Assembly (NCBI GenBank): GCA_030374805.1 | Contig: JARGSG010000124.1 | Coordinates: 61,808-125,807 of the forward strand | Source of the DNA: Gracilaria gracilis | Lineage: Eukaryota; Rhodophyta; Florideophyceae; Gracilariales; Gracilariaceae | Direction: 5' to 3' | Length of the DNA stretch: 64,000 nt | Shown here: one piece after another, positions 1 through 11,476 of the stretch | Layout: each line of letters starts with the position of its first letter | Numbering within the stretch: position 1 is the first letter of the stretch | Program-made: the position numbers and the translations under genes | The notes under the pieces: model-generated | Database searches by the model: none | Told to the model about the DNA's origin: nothing | What the model saw: only the letters and a program-made list of their open reading frames with translations

Positions 1-1
1 C

Positions 2-585
2 CCCTCCTGCTCCAAGTCAACCTTCCAAATTGCCGTCTCCTCCGCCTCCCAGTGTCTCAAACTTCAAACAGACCTCGCCCAACACCGAGTGAGCAACATC
101 GGCTTCGCTCCCACCACCCTCTATGACCCACAGCAGCTCTTCTCCACCACCATCTTCCGAAAGGACCCCATCCAGGTCCTCAAACAACAACTCGCCCTCG
201 CACGCTTCTACAACACCGTCTTCCACCCCGTGTCCCACACAACTCCTTCCGGCGCTCCCGTTTTCCCCCACCCCATGGCCTCCACCCTCGGACAAGAAGC
301 AGTCCCCGCCCTCAAAGCCGCAATGATGCACTCCACCAACGACTCCTGCATCTGGCACACCCCGGACTCCACCGGTATCTACTCCTTCGTCTGCTTGGTC
401 CAAACCTACTCCGACAAGTCCTCCACCTCCCTCAAATCCTCTTCCATCACCTCCCACCCCCTTCACATCACCCTTCTCAACTTCTTCGATGACTTCCGTC
501 GCAAGTGCATCACCGAACACCTCACCTTTCTCGGATACTTATCAACCTCCTTCTTCCAAACCAACCCCTCCCAAGACCACGATTC
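2..585 (+). pseudogene. KDZ/Plavaka-like transposase, 5' part before gypsy insertion
   Basis: This frame, open from position 2 to the LTR at 586, matches codon for codon the inner transposase around its residues 137-322 (for example SNIGFAPTTL, CIWHTPDSTGI, CITEHLT). The true start and the N-terminal zinc finger lie left of the window. The coding sequence is cut at 585 by the gypsy element and resumes at 5959. It would be the DDE-type enzyme that moves the outer element in the nucleus, but this copy cannot make it. Confidence 0.8.
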
Positions 586-924
586 TGTTGTTGGCGGTTA
601 CTCTAGGGCGTGGGTTGCAGTAGCACGCTGGCCAAACCAGCAGCAGTTGCTGATGCGTAGGTGACCACACTACGCGCGCCGTTGCCTAGGTTGCAACTCG
701 CTCGTAGCTCGAGCCTAGACTCCTAGTTTCCCATAAAAAGGGAACACAGGAGTTAGATAGCTGCCAGAAAGAGGCAGAATAAATAGCCAACTCTCAGCGC
801 TAGAAGCTGAGAGTCGGAGGCATCCCCGGCCGAACGACCGAGGGTTTTGTGCCTGTTCCACTGTTCTGTTTCGCTGCATTCAGCGCGACTACGTTGGGAC
901 CCTGCGAGTCCATTCTGACCAACA
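586..924 (+). repeat. 5' LTR of the gypsy element
   Basis: A 339-bp LTR with TG...CA ends, nearly identical to 5623-5958. It holds the region that would drive transcription of the element; no clear TATA box was identified. Confidence 0.92.
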
Positions 925-969
925 AAACCCTTTGAGACGTCAAAGAGTAATTGGACGTCGTAGGGCACC

Positions 970-2416
970 ATGTCTTCGTACGGAATAGTGCACACGATCC
1001 AGGCGCCGAGCTTAGCTGGAGCTTCGCAACCCGAGCTGATCAAATTCGAAGTGGAGTTTTCAGCCTACACGGAGCACGTCAAGGATGTCAATGCAGGACG
1101 CTCTGTGAGCCAGAATATCAAAGCTCCCTCAATCTGACAGCGCATGAAACCGATATTACTTCACAGTCTGTGTATGCTAGGCCGTATCCAAGGAGCAGCG
1201 TCAGCGGAGGAAGCATCCGACGCCGCAGTGCAAAACTGGTTTAACTCCCGACTGGCTTCTACTATCTGTGACCTCAGCGATCGCGTTGAGGAGGCTCTGT
1301 CTACAGAAGTACAAGCAAATGCCACGTGCCCCGTCTGGAGCAGCGTAGAACCTCGATTTGGAAACCATCGACGCATTGGACGAGCACAACTTCTCAAACA
1401 TTATCGCGGACAACGACCAGTGTAAGGAGCTCATCGCTAAACTGGTCCGGAAGTTGGAACCCCCGGAGTTGAAGGAGATCGTAAGCGACCAGATGCGTCT
1501 TTGGAAGAAGAAGCAAAAAGGTGACCTGAAGTTTTTTACGAACACGATATCCACGCTTGCAGCACAGGTGCACGTCGTACAGTGCGCAACACTAAAGCTA
1601 AAGCGAAAGCACTCAAAAACTCGTGAGTCTCGAGGAGCTACTGGAAAGACAGAAGAACAAGAGCGGAAGAAACCTCGGAGGAACTCAGGGACGCGGAATT
1701 CCTACATCGACGGCTCCGGGAGGGAAGGAAAAAAACCGATCGCCCAGTTTGAGGCTGGAGAGTGGAATAATTCTTGTCCAAACAGCGCCAAATGTTCTGA
1801 GATTCACCCAATTAGCAGATGTTTCGTCACTTCAAAGGAAGAGAGACGTGTACTCTTCGATAAGTTCTTCGGAAAACATGGCAGAACCACGGAAGGGGTG
1901 AAGATGGCTGCACTCCGCTCTGTTTTAGAAGATGTACCGAACGCGGAAGAAGGAAGGTACAGGATTCGACTCAAAGATTTTGAGACCGTAGCTCTGGGAG
2001 ATTCCGGGGCAGACTGTTCTACAATTCTCTCCAACATTTATGAGTCTATATCTGCAACGCAGCCTTCGCTGCGAGCAGAACGGCTCACGACGTCCCTGGT
2101 CCTCGAGACTGCACAGGCAACCAATGAAGCAAGGCCAAAGGGAACTGAGTCGAGAAAGGTGAAGCTGGACCTTACAATACTTCTCCCCAAAACAGGGCTA
2201 CCTGTTCGTATTCGCGGGGTTCAGTTCTTAATAACAGACACCCAAATGCAGGAGGTTCTTCTTGGAAGACCTCTTTTGAAAGAAATTGGTTTCAATTTCA
2301 ACGAACATCTCCACCGTAGCCCCACTCATCGATTGCAAATCAGAAGATCAATAGCGGGAAGGAAAGTGCAGCCTGTCGTCTGCAAGCTACCGAGGCCTCA
2401 GCTACACGGACACCGA
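970..2416 (+). pseudogene. gypsy gag and aspartic protease (broken)
   Basis: The likely start is the ATG at 970 (MSSYGIVHTIQAP). That frame meets a TGA at 1135-1137, continues in the same frame to about 1340, then needs a shift into the frame of 1358-2416. The second half is lysine/arginine-rich (about 1590-1700) and then contains a retroviral-type aspartic protease: GDSGADCSTI at about 2000-2030 with the catalytic DSGA, and the flap-distal motif LLGRPLLKEIGF at about 2260-2295. Gag would form the particle and the protease would process the polyprotein. No zinc knuckle was seen. The frame is lost again near 2400 before reverse transcriptase. Confidence 0.8.
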
Positions 2417-2417
2417 T

Positions 2418-4206
2418 GAGGACCCCATTGAACTGCCGGAGTGTCTCCAAGCTGGATTTGGACACGACACAGTCGAGAAGATCGACGAGGCAATCAAATT
2501 CGCAGTAGACGACGCCGTGAAGAACGGCATGTCTGCCACAGGTACGAAGAAATTGCAAGGTCCCCTAGAGAAGAACCGCAGCTGTTTTGGAATCAAGCTC
2601 GGACCCCAACTGCCGCTCGATGTGCGCCCTCTCTCGGTCAAACTCGCGCCGAACGCCAAGCCGTACCGTACACCCCAACGACGATATTCTCCAGCACAAC
2701 GAGTGTTTATTAAGCACACTATCCAATCTCTGGAGAAAATTGGCGCGATGTACAATAACGATCAAGCGAGATGGGCGTGTCCGGTTCTGGCAGTTCCAAA
2801 ACCGGGTACAGGCAAACTACGCTTCACTGTCGACCTGCGCGGAACCAACGCCAGAACACTACCACTCCAGTCTGCAATGCCGCATCTGGAATCAATGCTG
2901 CAGGACTGTGTAGCGAGCAAGTGTTTCGCCGACATCGACTTCACGCACCGGTTACTGGCAGATACCGCTGGACAAGGTATCACAGGAGAAAATTTTTATC
3001 TAGACACCATAGGTAATAAATTCTCCAACCAGAACTCTCCAGGGAGGCACGGACTCCGGTAATCATTTCCAATCTGTGACGCGGGAAAAATTCGAAGGAA
3101 GGGTACAGCGTATCTTGCAGTGGCTAGATGACTTCCTCATCCATGACAAGAATGAAGACCAGTTGTTGACAGACATAGCATCATTTCTCGAAGTCTGTTC
3201 AGAAGTAGGATTCAAGGTGAACCCAAGGAAGTCCTGTTTCTTCACAACGAAGGTGAAGTTCTGCGCGAGGATAATTTCATCCAAAGGAATCCAATTCGAC
3301 CCTAGGAACTTTGAGGTCTTATTGGCGATGAAGGCGCCACAAACTGGAGACCAGCTGCAGCAACTTCTCTGCGCTACGAACTGGATGAGGACATCCATTA
3401 CTGATTATGCACGGTTAGTAAAACCGCTTCACTACTTGCGGGAAGAGGCATGCAAAAATGCAGGGAAGAGAACCAAGAAAGCCCTGAAGAAGGTGCGTCT
3501 CGACTGGAACACGACACACACCGAAGCATTCGATCGGATCAAGAAGCAACTTGCCACAGCAACCAAACTCTTACTCCCCAAAGAAGGATACCGTCTCTGT
3601 TTGTTCACTGACGCATCCGACACTCACTGGGCCGGAATTCTAACCCAGTCTCCCGAGAGCGACCAGGATAAGGAACTTGAGGAACAAACCCACGAACCGT
3701 TATGTTTCTTATCAGATGCCTTCACTGGTTCTTCCGAGCGGTGGAGCGTACCCGAAAAAGAAAGCTTCGCGATCGTAGAATCCATTTGCAGGCTGGATTA
3801 CCTCACAGTAGGGCGAACCGTATCCATATATACGCACCACGCCAATCTCGTATACATATATGAACCGTACGGCCGTAATCCCGGATTGGCTCTGCACACA
3901 GCAAACAAACTCACACGCTGGGCCCTGAACTTGAACGGCTTTCGATTCATGATCGAACACGTGGGCGGAGAACGCAACGCATGGGCCGACATTTTGACCA
4001 GATGGGCGGTGCAGACCGAGACGACAGTACCACCAGCCAACGTAGGACGTATTCGAGCACTAATGTCAGCACCAATCAACCCCACAGTGAACGAGAACTA
4101 CGACTGGCCGTCTATGCGGGACATAATCAATTCGCAGCGCCGTAGCAATACAGCGCCCCCGGGCAGATGCAGGAAGATGAACGAAGTTCTCCGCATGCCG
4201 GCATGA
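2418..4206 (+). pseudogene. gypsy reverse transcriptase and RNase H (frameshifted)
   Basis: The first frame (2418-3062) carries early RT motifs: CPVLAVPKPGTGKLRFTVDLR, FADIDF. A single frameshift near 3005 moves the protein to the frame running from 3013, which reads SPTRTLQGGTDSGNHFQ and then WLDDFLIH at 3121, the RT active-site box with its two aspartates. RNase H follows: FTDASD at about 3604, EKESFAIVE at about 3757 and the C-terminal ADILTRW at about 3985. A TGA at 4204 interrupts the same frame, which continues into integrase. The order RT-RH-IN is that of Ty3/gypsy. Confidence 0.88.
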
Positions 4207-5367
4207 CAGATATGGATCCCAAGCGACGACCCAAGACTTCAACTACGAATATTAATCGCCGCCCACACTGGAAAAGGAGGACACAGAGCCACTGACCCCA
4301 CTTTCGATACTGTAGCCGCCCACCTCTGGTGGGAGAACCTACGGAACCACACCGACAGCTTTACACGCTCTTGTTTTCACTGTATCGCCACCAAATCTGG
4401 AAAAGTCGTCCCGAGGCCTCTTGGGCATACGATGCACGCTAGCAAGCCAAACGAACTCCTTCATTTCGACTACTGCTCTATAAACAAAGGCGAGAGAGAC
4501 AACCTGTACGCACTAATCATGAAGGACGACCTCTCCGGCTACGTCTGGCTGCGGGCTGTAGAACAAGCCGACTCTGAAACAACAGCAGAAGTACTTGTCG
4601 AATGGTTTGCAGCGTTTGGTATCGAAAGGTCGTGGGTATCTGATCAGGGCAGTCACCTCAAGAACAAGCTCGTGAAAGCTATTTCGCAAAAGCTTAAAGC
4701 AGATCACCCCTTCACGTTGCCGTACTGTCCTTGGAGCAATGTTTCAGTCGAAGTAGTCTATCGCGAGCTACTGAGGACTTGCAGAGCACTACTTTCCGAG
4801 TTCCAACTCCCTCAATCGTCCTGACCGACCGTCCTCCCGTTGGTCCAGTCAGCTCTGAACAGCGCTCCAACGAAGAAGCTCAAGGGAAAATGCCCACTCA
4901 CCGTCTTCACAGGACTACCACAGGACTTGCCACTTTCGGCCATCGTACGAACCAAGGACGGAATCGTAGCTGTGCAGAATATTGAGAGATACAGGAATAA
5001 AGCTCTAACGGAAGTCGGGAGACTACAGGTTTCCCTGGATGATATTCATCGCAACTGCGCTGCACAAGGAAGGAAGCAAAGGAAATCTTCCGTCGACTCG
5101 CACAACCGCCGTAAGGGAATTATTTCTGTGAACTTGACCGAAGGAGATTCCGTCCTGAAAGCCGTCATGAAAAGGCAAATCCGCGCAAAACCTAGTCTGA
5201 GATGGCACGGACCTTTTCGCGTCACGCAATGCAAGGAGCACAACTTCTTCGAAATTTCGGACGTGCTCACAGGGAAGAAGGAACTTGTCCATGGGAAAAG
5301 AATAAAGTTGTTCCGAAACAAGGATTACGAAGTATCAGAGGAACTACGTGAACATCTGGCCTACTAA
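4207..5367 (+). pseudogene. gypsy integrase
   Basis: The frame continues directly after the TGA at 4204. An HHCC zinc-binding N-terminus is visible (HTGKGGH and then CFHC around 4270-4390). The DDE core has D in FDY (codon 4468), D in SDQGSH (codon 4642) and E in SVEVVYREL (codon 4750). A TGA at 4822 stands where a Trp is usual. The C-terminal part (4840-5364) includes LRWHGPFRV, a typical gypsy integrase C-terminal segment. A TAA at 5365 separates it from the chromodomain. The enzyme would insert the cDNA; this copy has in-frame stops. Confidence 0.87.
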
Positions 5368-5529
5368 AAAGACAAATTGCTCGTTATCGAAGACTTCGAG
5401 GATATTCGACTTCGGAATGATAAGGTAGAACTACTCGTCAAGTGGTCTGGTTTTGCAAAGGAGGAAGCAGACTGGGTGGAAATCGAGTCTTTGAAGCAAA
5501 CATCCCCGAATTGCTTCTGGAGTACCTAG
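5368..5529 (+). pseudogene. Chromodomain at integrase C-terminus
   Basis: Directly in frame after the TAA at 5365 the translation reads LVIEDFEDIR, LLVKWSGF, then EEADWVEIESL, the sheet-and-helix pattern of a chromodomain with its conserved aromatic residues. Chromodomain tails are typical of chromoviruses (a Ty3/gypsy branch) and direct integration to marked chromatin. The frame ends at TAG 5527-5529, possibly after a small frameshift, since the neighbouring frame gives a better C-terminal helix. Confidence 0.72.
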
Positions 5530-5622
5530 AAAAAACGAAGAAAACTGGTTCACGAAGACAACGTAATATAATAGCCGCCCTGAAGAACGAATAACCAATC
5601 GCAGGAATTGGTTATTGGGAAC

Positions 5623-5958
5623 TGTTGATGGCGGTTACTCTAGGGCGTGGGTTGCAGTAGCACGCTGCCCAAACCAGAAGCAGGTGCTGGTGCGTAGGTG
5701 ACCACACTACGCGCGCCGTTGCCTAGGTTGCAACTTGCTCGTAGCTCGAGCCTGGACTCCTAGTTTCCCATAAAAAAACACAGGAGTTAGATAGCTGCCA
5801 GAAAGAGGCAGAATAAATAGCCAACTCTCAGCGCTAGAAGCTGAGAGTCAGAGGCATCCCCGGCCGAACGACCGAGGGTTTTGTGCCTGTTCTACTGTTC
5901 TGTTCCGTTGCATTCAGCGCGACTACGTTGGGACCCTGCGAGTCCATTCTGACCAACA
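5623..5958 (+). repeat. 3' LTR of the gypsy element
   Basis: A 336-bp direct repeat of 586-924 with TG...CA ends. Differences from the 5' LTR include a missing GGGA in the A-rich run near 5773 and several substitutions. Confidence 0.92.
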
Positions 5959-8121
5959 GACTCCATCCCTCAAACCTCCTCTCACATCCCCCGCCACACC
6001 AAAATGGAACTCATTCAGCTCGCCATCTCCAGTGTCCTCCGCCCCCTCCTCTCCTCTGGTCTCAACAGCTTCCCCTTCCGTGACGCCCATGGTGTTCTCC
6101 GCCACTTTCACCCAATCATCGCCAGCTACTGCGCCAACATCCCCGAAGCAAAAGACATCCTCGCCATCTCCCACGGAACCCGCCCCCAACACCCTTGTCA
6201 TAGATGCACCGCCTCCCGAACAGACCTCCCCCTACACATCCGATCCCCTTTCCCCCGAACTCAGGACCAGACCCTCGCCGCAAGCAAATCACACTCCAAT
6301 CTCCTCCAACAATCACAAGACGCTCCCTCGCTCGTAAGCCCAGAATTTTCCGTATCACAAAGGAAAAAGCCCTTGAAGTCCTCCACCCCCTCTCTCTCGC
6401 AAAGTACTCCTCCCTCTCCGAATCATAACCTCTTCTCAACTTCACCCCACTCCTCGCCCCTTACAACATCTTCACCTTCGAACCACTCCACAAATTCCAC
6501 CTCGGCGTCTCCAAGCTCATCAAGCTCGCCGCCATCGAGAAACTCCGCTCAGAAGCACTCTTCACCACCGTCGGTTCCTCCAAATTCCGTCGCCCCTTCA
6601 ACTCCGTCCGCACTTCCATCCTCAAACATTCAAACACCATCCTCTCCGCCATCGAAAAGCACTCCCCCGCAAACGGACTCCACATCGACTTCTCCACTTC
6701 CGACAACGGTCAAAGTCTCAACGGTTTCTTCACTACCGACGGCTTGCGTGGTATACTGGAAGCAAAAGACTACCGCGCACTCGACAAAGCCTTCCTCTTC
6801 ATCTGCGTCTTCTTCGACCGATGCTGTGACGAAGTCGATTCAGCTCCGATCACTTCCGTCTTCTCCAAGTACTCAGACGTCGTCCTCGCCTCCATGCGAT
6901 ACAACACCTTCACCGAATGGACCGACGCCCGCCTCACCGACCTCCACAACCAAATCCGCTCCTACAAGCGCACAGTCGTACTCGTCCTCGGCCCCCACCA
7001 CACTTCCTGCCTTGGAACCCTCAAGTTCCACCTCCTCGACCACATGTTCGAGGACATTCGCCGCTTCGGAAGCCTCCACTTTAATGATGCCAGCATATTT
7101 GAGCACGCCCACACCCTCTTCAAGCCCCACTACTCCAAAAACTCAAAGCGCAGGTCCACCGCACATCAAGAAACCAGCCATCCACCACTCCAACGCCATC
7201 AAGGACTGGAATCTCGTCTCCACAAACCCTTTCATCACCTCCTCCTCCGCTGGCCTCGCTTCCCCCCTCCAATCCCGAGAACCCGGTTTCGTCCGTGATG
7301 GCAAACACGTCCCCTTCGCTGACCTAATCACTGCCCACAAATTCATTCGCTCCAATCCCCACCTCTCTCACAAATCTCTTCGAGACCTCTTTCCCCCCGA
7401 TACCCTATCCATTCTTGCACAATTCGGAAGAAACACCCTCCCATCCTTCATCATCCTCTCTCTCGAAGTCCTACAACTCACTGACAACTCCCCCGCCCTC
7501 CGTCAGGCTCGACTCAGGATATTGAACTCCGCTTACGTCATCGGCGGTTACATCCCAACACTCGACAACTACATTGAAGAGCGGAACGAGCTCACCCTCC
7601 AGGATCCTCCTGTCCCCATCATTCAACGAATTTTTGCTACCCCCTCCTTCGGTCCATCCAAGTCCACAAAGTTTTCGCACGTCCTCGTCGCCGGCTCCAT
7701 CTCCCCCACCTCCAAATCCATCGTCTGGGTCTGCAAACTCATCTCCCTTCTTCGTTTTGCCCTTCCTTCTTCAACTTCTTCTCCCAAGGAGTTCGCCTTT
7801 GTCTCGTTCATGGAACTCGTCCCACCCAGCGACGACGTCGATCTCACCATCAACTGCGTTTGCCTCCGATGGGCAACAGACGACGAACATTACCACACCA
7901 TCCACCCAGCTCCCATCTCTACCCACTCCACTTCCGATAACGTTTCCTTTTGGTATGGACTCATCCCCTCCTCCTCCATCCTCGGCTCCGTTCATGTTCT
8001 CCGCCAAAACTACCCCGCTCCTCCCTTCACTTCTCGTCTACACTGGCGCTTTCACCGATTCTATCTCAATCGGTTCTATCGAGACCCCACCGCCAAGCCT
8101 TATTTACCATCCAACAAGTAG
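5959..8121 (+). pseudogene. KDZ/Plavaka-like transposase, 3' part (frameshifted)
   Basis: This continues the 2-585 fragment after the gypsy insertion. It contains the region DAHGVLRHFHPII...PCHRC (Cys pair of a treble-clef-like motif found in Plavaka/KDZ transposases) in one frame. A shift near 6330 leads to the frame with FEPLHKFHLGVSK and KFHLLDHMFEDIRRFGS...FEHAHTLFK (about 7020-7130), the usual catalytic-Glu region of these enzymes. A second shift near 7150 returns to the first frame, which stays open to TAG 8119-8121. A TGA also lies near 6425. Compared with the intact inner copy, these shifts are decay. The gene ends tail to tail with gene 3. Confidence 0.82.
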
Positions 8122-10987
8122 CCTCTATTCCCTGTTAGCTTCAGCTTCATAAAAATTTCAACCAGCTTCCTTTCAATTGGAAGGAGTGAAGATACGCATG
8201 ACATGAGAAAGAAGAAGCATCTCTTCCCCATCCCACACATACCTCCACCACTTCCCCCCTCACTGCACCTCACCCTACCCTTAGTAACCCGCCTCTTCCC
8301 TACCATCAACCCCTGTCTCTTCCCTGCGTTCCGCCCCGTGTGCCACCAACCGCTGAAACTCGCGTCCTCCGGTCCATAGGCCGCTATGTAACAATCGAGA
8401 ACTGCACCTAGACTCCATGTTAGTTTTGCCATAAAATATTCCTCCCTCACAGCTAGGTTTATCTTCTCCCTCGATGGTACCCACAGCCCAACTGTCGCAG
8501 TTCTCTCAGAGTTTCCCGACACAAACCTCGGATCTCCATCCACAAACCCATCGTTCTCAAACTCCTCGGCATGCTTCTCCTGTAGCGATTGCCAGGCTAC
8601 CCCCAGTATTCCTTCAACAGCCCCAGGTAGATAATTCCCATACAAAGTAGAGAACAAAAGCTGTCTTTGCCCTCCACGTACCACAAACCCGTTCATAGTC
8701 TTCACCACACAGGCACTCCAGACGTCAAGTCTCGCAAGGTGCATCACTGTCCCATCCACGTACTGCCGTTCACGGTTAATTTGCCTCTACAATGTGTATC
8801 CCATATAGTCCTCCAACAGTGCCACCGCCATCCCATTTTTGAAGTACATATCTTCATCATCAACCTCCCATGGTGGCCCAACCGCACGAGACCCGGAATA
8901 CGCAAGGTCTTCGAACCGGCTCGTTCTCCACGCACACAACTCATTCCCCATGCCTTCCTTCCTTCCCATCAGCTTCCCGCGCGCCTCCCCCATCTGCTGC
9001 TTTAGCTCTTCCCATAGCTCAGTTCCCTTAGTAGGTTTCGCACATTTCGCAATCAAATCATATCCAAGGATGGAGAATAACTTGTCGCAAGTCGCCCGCT
9101 TCCGCACCCCAATCACATCGTTTAATGTCTGCTTCATCCGGTGCCTCAGACACTTGTCCGCACTCACATTATCCACACACTCCTGTTTCCTTTCCGCTCC
9201 TCGTATCGTCTCTCAATTGTCTCCCATTATTTCTGTCTCCACCACATACTTCAACAGCACATCACTTCCTTCCTCCGTTGATGGCGTATACGCCCCCATC
9301 TCATATGCCACTTGATACGGGCACCGAGGTATTTTCTCCTTCTCCCCCAACCACAAATATGCTGCCTTCTCTACTTTCTCCCACCATCTCACTCCTGTTC
9401 TTCCAGCTCCTACCAACGTTCTCTGTTCCAAAACAGAGTTCTGACGCCTCCAACTTCGCATAGTGGAAAATCCTATCATATAGAGCACTTGCAAATGCGT
9501 AAAAGCATTCTGGCACCTCTATATCATGCTTTCGACGCCCTTTCATTTCCTTCCCACACCTTCTACGGTTCCTACCCTTCACGGCCTCCCTTAAACTTTC
9601 AATGAACACATTTTGCTGCTTCAGCTCCTCCCTCACCCGTTCCAATTCTTTCTGCGTGAGCTTCAAACTCTCCATCATGTTATAGTGATCCTCCTTCATA
9701 TTTCCCAGCTTTTCTTTCAACGAATTCACCCTCTCAACCAGTGCAGACCTCGGCAACACGCGTAAGTTCTCTTTATCTTCTTCTGCTATTCCTGTAGCTC
9801 CCATTTTCCTTGCTCCGTTCCTCTCCCCGCGATCCCCAGAATCTTCGACCCCTGCTTCATGCACATCGTCCTCAATCCGAACGGCATTATGCCTCACACG
9901 TATTCCTTTAGGTGTTCGTACCGCGGTTTCTACAAAGTTCCTTCCAGTTCTATGCCTCTTTCGGACAACGACATCTTCTCCTTCGAATACTCTCCCATCC
10001 ACTGCTATATTGTCTCTCACATTTTCAAGCACTGATCCATCACTGCTACGTCCTACAACTCTCCCGGGCAAATTGCCTTGGAGCCATTTTACTCTCTCCA
10101 CATTGGCTTGGCTCCCCATTCCATCTTCCACACCCCCAATTCGCCTCCCAGGGTCCTCTGCGTTTCCATGCTCCCTCATATGCCTCATACCCCCCACTTC
10201 CTCTTCCTCCCACATCGCAGTATGTCGCGGTTCACCAGTTCTTTCTCTGCCCACCATTCGATTCCTCCTAACATCAACCACAACCTCCATGCCCTCGTTC
10301 CTCGCCTCCTGAACGCCTCCTCCTACTTCTCTTTCGCGACCCGTCCCCTCCTGAACGCCAACTCTAGCCACTCTCTCTCCCTCCTTCCTTCGAATACCAC
10401 GGCTAACTATCCCACTAGTACTTTTTGCTATCGTTCCTCCCTCCCCCATCACTGCGACACTCCCTCCCCCTCTCTATGACATCTCTAAGCTCGCCTTCTT
10501 CTACAACTTGCGTGGAGTCATCCCCCCTTCGCCGCCCACCTCTATCCCTACCGCCCCGCGCATCATCTACCGGTATACCTCCCATCCCTCCCCTGCATTC
10601 CCCTCCTCCATTTCCAATCTCATGTGGAAGCGGAGTAGCTTGTGTTACCAAAGCACTTACCGTTTGCTCCGTTCGCTCCGTTTGCTCGGAGCGCTCGGTT
10701 CGCTCAGTTCGCTCGGTTTTCTCGGTTCACTCTAGGGGTCGGCCTCGACCACGTCTCCCCGTGTTGTTCCTACCTTTCCCACGTAATCCGCTTCGAGGAG
10801 CGCGTGAACTACCCCCAATACCGCCCTCGCCATTTTCCACATCGCCACTTCGAGGCGCACGCGTATTACTACCCAAGCCATCCTCACGACCCCGACCTAC
10901 CACCTCTGCACGCCTTCGCCCTTTTGACGCGCGCCCGCTTACACCCTCCGCATTCGCATTCGCACTTCTCGTTTTACGTTTCCCCAT
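8100..10987 (-). pseudogene. Gene 3: AT-hook and coiled-coil protein of unknown function
   Basis: I do not recognise the family. The proposed start is the ATG at 10987 (MGKRKTRSANANAEG). The N-terminus is rich in Lys, Arg and Gly and contains RRGRGRPLE (about 10735), a textbook AT-hook for minor-groove DNA binding. A coiled coil follows (about 9740-9560: LVERVNSLKEKLGNMKE..., then KELERVREELKQQNVFIESLREAV). The C-terminal half (9180-8500) includes CAWRTSRFEDLAYSGSRAVGPPW and QRQLLFSTLYGNYLPGAVEGI, conserved in the inner copy. Several breaks occur, two of them shared with the inner copy (a shift near 9310 and a TGA near 9218), so an intron there is possible. It lies downstream of the methyltransferase gene on the same strand. 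It may be a DNA-binding accessory protein; that is inference. Confidence 0.6.
10660..10735. repeat. Degenerate minisatellite (about 9-10 bp units)
   Basis: Repeated variants of GCTCGGTTC and GCTCCGTTT run through this stretch. They lie in the 5' part of gene 3, just after the AT-hook codons on the minus strand, and a stop (TAG, plus-strand CTA near 10733) falls at the edge. Confidence 0.6.
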
Positions 10988-11476
10988 ATGGAATCCGACG
11001 ACGACGATGCGCCGGGCGGTGCGCTCTAGATGTTGTCGCCGCTCGCCGCTCGAGATGTTCGCCACTCGACGTGATTGCAGGTCCCCCGTGAAACGCACAC
11101 CTCCACTCGACCTGTGGTAGAAATATCGCACCGTTTTAGTACCTTTCGAAAACACTTTCCAAAAATTGGCACGGAAATTTACCTTCCTGTATGGAACCTC
11201 ACTGCCAAAAACTTTTACACTTTCACATGATATCACATGTACTCCGTATCTTCTATTCTATGTACTTCAACGTCAACCTACTCCCCCGAATCCTATCCCC
11301 ATTTTGTTCACGTCATTGGATGATAAAAGTGACGACACCCACTCACTTGGGGGAGTTGTCGTCCTCCTTTGTGGAACACGAGAGTTAGAGAAAAAGCGTA
11401 TTAAAATGTACAGAACTCGATTTTACACGTACTACGGTACATCTTTCGGTTCTATAAGTCATAAATCAATTGAGCT

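Larger units (their letters stand above)
586..5958 (+). mobile_element. Ty3/gypsy retrotransposon with chromodomain, inserted in the transposase
   Basis: Two direct LTRs (586-924 and 5623-5958) both begin TGTTG and end CCAACA. They flank gag, aspartic protease, reverse transcriptase, RNase H, integrase and a chromodomain in Ty3/gypsy order. The flanking pentamers are GATTC (581-585) and GACTC (5959-5963), a 5-bp target duplication with one mismatch; the uninterrupted inner transposase has GACTC at this place. LTR differences (several substitutions, a 4-base indel and a few others) and frame breaks show that the insertion is not recent. Confidence 0.93.

Noticed and set aside
6004-6700. Long Ser/Pro/Thr-rich open frame in the outer transposase region.
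   Set aside because: It is the wrong frame after a shift near 6330; the frame with homology to the inner transposase is the neighbouring one.
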